From: Zoogloeaceae bacterium
GTDB taxonomy: Bacteria > Pseudomonadota > Gammaproteobacteria > Burkholderiales > Rhodocyclaceae
Length of the DNA: 7,871 nucleotides
Assembly (NCBI GenBank): GCA_031273145.1
Contig: JAISSL010000071.1
Span: forward strand, 1-7,871
Direction of reading: 5' to 3'
Notes under the pieces: generated by a model
What the model was told of the DNA's origin: nothing
The model's database searches: none
What the model saw: only the letters and a program-made list of their open reading frames with translations
Program-made: the position numbers and the translations under genes
Shown: positions 6,285 through 7,871 of the stretch, in pieces
Numbering within the stretch: the first letter of the stretch is position 1
Layout: each line of letters starts with the position of its first letter

Positions 6285-6352
6285 CTACGAGGTATTTTAG
6301 AGGGTAGGGGTTTGGATTGTTCGTAGAGGCGGCGGATGCCATCTGCAAGACC

Positions 6353-6455
6353 TGCCGTCTGCAAGAATCCAGGCGCAGCCTGTTTTTGCAAGCCCCGTCC
6401 GCAGTACCGATGGTTTTTCAATTGCCGTCTGCAAAATTGCCCAGGCGCAGCCTGT
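6353..6455. repeat. Pair of 31-33 bp imperfect direct repeats, period 70
   Basis: Units 6353-6383 and 6423-6455 share TGCCGTCTGCAA at the start and CCAGGCGCAGCCTGT at the end, with a few changed bases and a 2-base length difference between. The end contains a small hairpin AGGC-GCA-GCCT. The start motif GCCGTCTGCAA is the reverse complement of the TTGCAGACGGC that opens the left arm of the neighbouring inverted repeat, so the two repeat systems are related. Confidence 0.75.
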
Positions 6456-6531
6456 GTGGTTAGGATGCACAGTTACAGAAAAAATAGGAGAGGTGGGGGA
6501 TATAAATCCATTTCAGAGGGAAGGTTGTCTT

Positions 6532-6537
6532 TATAAT
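6532..6537 (+). promoter_or_regulatory. Candidate -10 box of the symporter promoter
   Basis: A perfect TATAAT ends 41 bases before the symporter ATG. The expected -35 position (about 6508-6514, around CATTTC) is a weak match to TTGACA, so an activator or another sigma factor may be involved, or the match may be fortuitous in this AT-rich stretch. Confidence 0.4.
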
Positions 6538-6578
6538 GCGCCGATTTTTCCACTTGTGGCGAGAGGTCTTTCTGCGCT

Positions 6579-7871
6579 ATGGAACTGCTTGGTTTTGTTA
6601 CGCTTTATCTGGCAATTTCCGTCCTCATCGGCGTGGTGACGGCAAGATGGGTGCATACCGCCAAGGATTTTGCCGTGGCGGGGCGACATTTGCCCCTGCC
6701 GGTCGTGACGGCTACCGTGTTCGCCACCTGGTTCGGTTCGGAAGCCATCTTCGGCGCTTCCAGCACCCTGGCGCAGGAAGGCAACAATCTGGGCAGCATT
6801 ATCGCCGATCCCTTTGGCGCGGCGTTTTGCCTCATCATTGCCGGGATTTTCTTCTCTTCCAAGCTCTATAAACTCAACATCCTGACCCTGGGAGATTACT
6901 ACCGCATTCGCTACGGGAGAACGGTAGAAGTCCTCACAACCATCTGCATCATCGTTGCCTATCTGGGCTGGGTGTCCGCGCAGATCAAGGCGTTGGGCAT
7001 CGTCTTTCATTCCCTGAGCGACGGGAGAATTGACCAGACTTACGGCATGATACTGGGCGCGGCCATTGTGCTTACCTACACCACGGTCGGCGGGATGCTC
7101 TCGGTTGCGGTGCTGGATTTCATCCAGATGTTGCTCATCATCGTGGGGCTTGTGTATATCGCCTATCTGGTGGCGGGCATGGCGGGCGGCGCGGATGTCG
7201 TCATCGAGCGCGCGGCAAGCGAAGGCAAACTCGAATTTTTCCCGAAGGATGTGGGATTGAAGGAGTGGCTGATCTTCCTTGCGCCCGGTATAACCATGAT
7301 GCTGGGTTCCATCCCGCAGCAGGACGTTTTTCAGCGGATTACTTCGGCGAAGAGCGCAAGAACGGCGCTGCACGGTTCCCTGATTGGCGGTTCTTTCTAC
7401 CTGCTGTTCTGCTTCGTGCCGATTTTCATTGCCTATGCCGCGACGCTGGTGCTGCCGGAAACCTTCAACGCGGCGTTTTTTGAAAATAACGATGCCGAGG
7501 AAATCATCCCCATTCTGGTGCAGAATTCCATGCCGTTTGCCGCCAAGGTGCTGTTTTTTGGCGCGGTCATTTCCGCCATCATGAGCACTTCTTCCGCAAC
7601 CCTGCTGGCGCCTTCCGTATCCTTTGCGGAAAACATAGTGCGCGGCTATTTGCCGCATTTGTCGGACAAGGCGTTTTTGCGCGTCATGCGGATTTGTACG
7701 GTCTGCTTTACCTTTTTCGTGTTGGGATTTGCCCTGATGAATCTGGAGCAATCCATCTACGAGATGGTGGAGAACGCCTACAAGATTACCCTTTCCGGCG
7801 CTTTTATCCCGCTGATTGTGGGGCCGTTCTGGAAACGCGCCACCAATCAGGGGGCGCTCTACGCGGTGGTG
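6579..7871 (+). CDS. Sodium:solute symporter, SSS family (3' end beyond window)
   Basis: An open frame of 431 codons runs off the right edge. It encodes a polytopic inner-membrane protein of the SSS family (TC 2.A.21), which couples solute uptake to a sodium gradient. Repeated hydrophobic helices fill residues 3-21, 42-63, 73-94, 117-144, 154-170, 176-201, 229-245, 264-292, 318-346 and 370-388. Two family landmarks are clear: YTTVGGMLSVAVLDFIQ (167-183), the SSS signature around helix 5, and ISAIMSTSSATLLAPS (331-346), the helix carrying the Ser/Thr residues that bind sodium. The substrate cannot be read from sequence; family members carry proline, pantothenate, sugars, acetate or other solutes. 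Members have roughly 450-600 residues, so most of it is present. ATG at 6579 is the only plausible start: GAGAGG lies 12 bases upstream, a rather long spacing, and no other in-frame ATG precedes it after the repeats. Confidence 0.93.
   Translation, partial: MELLGFVTLYLAISVLIGVVTARWVHTAKDFAVAGRHLPLPVVTATVFATWFGSEAIFGASSTLAQEGNNLGSIIADPFGAAFCLIIAGIFFSSKLYKLNILTLGDYYRIRYGRTVEVLTTICIIVAYLGWVSAQIKALGIVFHSLSDGRIDQTYGMILGAAIVLTYTTVGGMLSVAVLDFIQMLLIIVGLVYIAYLVAGMAGGADVVIERAASEGKLEFFPKDVGLKEWLIFLAPGITMMLGSIPQQDVFQRITSAKSARTALHGSLIGGSFYLLFCFVPIFIAYAATLVLPETFNAAFFENNDAEEIIPILVQNSMPFAAKVLFFGAVISAIMSTSSATLLAPSVSFAENIVRGYLPHLSDKAFLRVMRICTVCFTFFVLGFALMNLEQSIYEMVENAYKITLSGAFIPLIVGPFWKRATNQGALYAVV

Larger units (their letters stand above)
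6113..6349. repeat. 237-bp composite imperfect inverted repeat, MITE-like
   Basis: The outer arms 6113-6140 and 6322-6349 are inverted copies matching at 26 of 28 bases (CTTGCAGA, C or T, GGCATCCGCCGCC...). The inner arms 6179-6201 and 6282-6304 are inverted copies matching at 21 of 23 bases (CCCTCTRAAATACCT...GTAGGGG). Immediately inside each inner arm is a different hairpin with an 8-bp stem and 3-base loop: GGGCGGCA/TGCCGCCC (6199-6217) and GGGACGCA/TGCGTCCC (6266-6284). Near the centre is a REP-like element (6229-6256). The spacers between outer and inner arms differ in length (38 and 17 bases). It carries no gene and resembles a non-autonomous mobile or fold-back element, possibly built by insertion of one repeat family next to another. 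Confidence 0.8.
5861..6578. other. Intergenic region between divergent moxR and symporter genes, filled with repeats
   Basis: About 720 bases without a credible gene. From left to right it holds the moxR leader with an interrupted palindrome (5906-5932), an AT-rich promoter-like patch (about 5970-6025), a palindromic repeat (6035-6062), a 237-bp composite inverted repeat (6113-6349), two 31-33 bp direct repeats (6353-6383 and 6423-6455), and an AT-rich leader with TATAAT just before the symporter. Reading frames crossing it change with each repeat and have no ribosome binding sites or recognisable products. Confidence 0.8.

Noticed and set aside
6003..6421. Short frames of 66-113 codons over the composite inverted repeat
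   Set aside because: They only translate repeat sequence and have no start signals or recognisable product.
6353..6435. GCCGTCTGCAA as a Neisseria-type DNA uptake sequence
   Set aside because: It resembles GCCGTCTGAA but has an extra C in every copy, occurs only within the local repeats, and I did not see it spread through the coding sequence as a true uptake sequence would be.
6531..7751. A 406-codon open frame on the minus strand opposite the symporter gene
   Set aside because: Its translation is rich in His, Gln, Arg and Asp with no domain, membrane or motif pattern, as expected for the antisense of a hydrophobic high-GC gene. The opposite strand encodes a convincing SSS transporter over the same bases.

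Overview
The window (about 7.9 kb, mostly 55-65 % GC in the 60-base blocks I counted by hand) looks like chromosomal DNA of a Gram-negative proteobacterium. A betaproteobacterium is my best guess, but there is no rRNA or marker gene to settle it. Supporting clues are the TgpA-type inner-membrane transglutaminase, a lipobox lipoprotein, and many copies of the palindromic CGTCATTCCCGC...GCGGGAATCCAG intergenic repeat seen across proteobacteria.

Reading right to left on the minus strand there is a MoxR AAA+ ATPase (4943-5860), an unrecognised lipoprotein (3860-4930), a repeat-rich gap (3541-3859), a DUF58 membrane protein (2530-3540), a TgpA transglutaminase (527-2533) and the first 170 codons of an oligopeptide-type ABC transporter ATPase (1-511, cut by the window edge). 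MoxR, DUF58 and TgpA form a well-known conserved gene set. The ATPase is thought to act as a chaperone or remodeler for the DUF58 and transglutaminase partners at the envelope. Here the set is split by the lipoprotein gene, a rho-independent-type terminator and four copies of a palindromic repeat. Transcription is therefore probably in two units: moxR-lipoprotein, and DUF58-tgpA-ABC. In the second unit DUF58 and tgpA overlap by 4 bases and the ABC gene follows after 15 bases.

The gap 5861-6578 separates moxR from a divergent gene. It holds an AT-rich promoter-like stretch and an 11-bp-arm palindrome in the moxR leader. It also holds two more palindromic repeats, a 237-bp composite inverted repeat centred on one of them, and a pair of 31-33 bp direct repeats. 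No protein or RNA gene is visible in it.

On the plus strand, 6579 to the right edge encodes the first 431 residues of a sodium:solute symporter (SSS family), substrate unknown. It is preceded by a perfect TATAAT box and a weak ribosome binding site.

The protein-coding content is largely ordinary. The points worth a second look are the interruption of the MoxR-DUF58-TgpA set, the unknown lipoprotein, and the nested repeat architecture of the two intergenic regions. I saw no CRISPR array, phage, IS element, tRNA or defence system.
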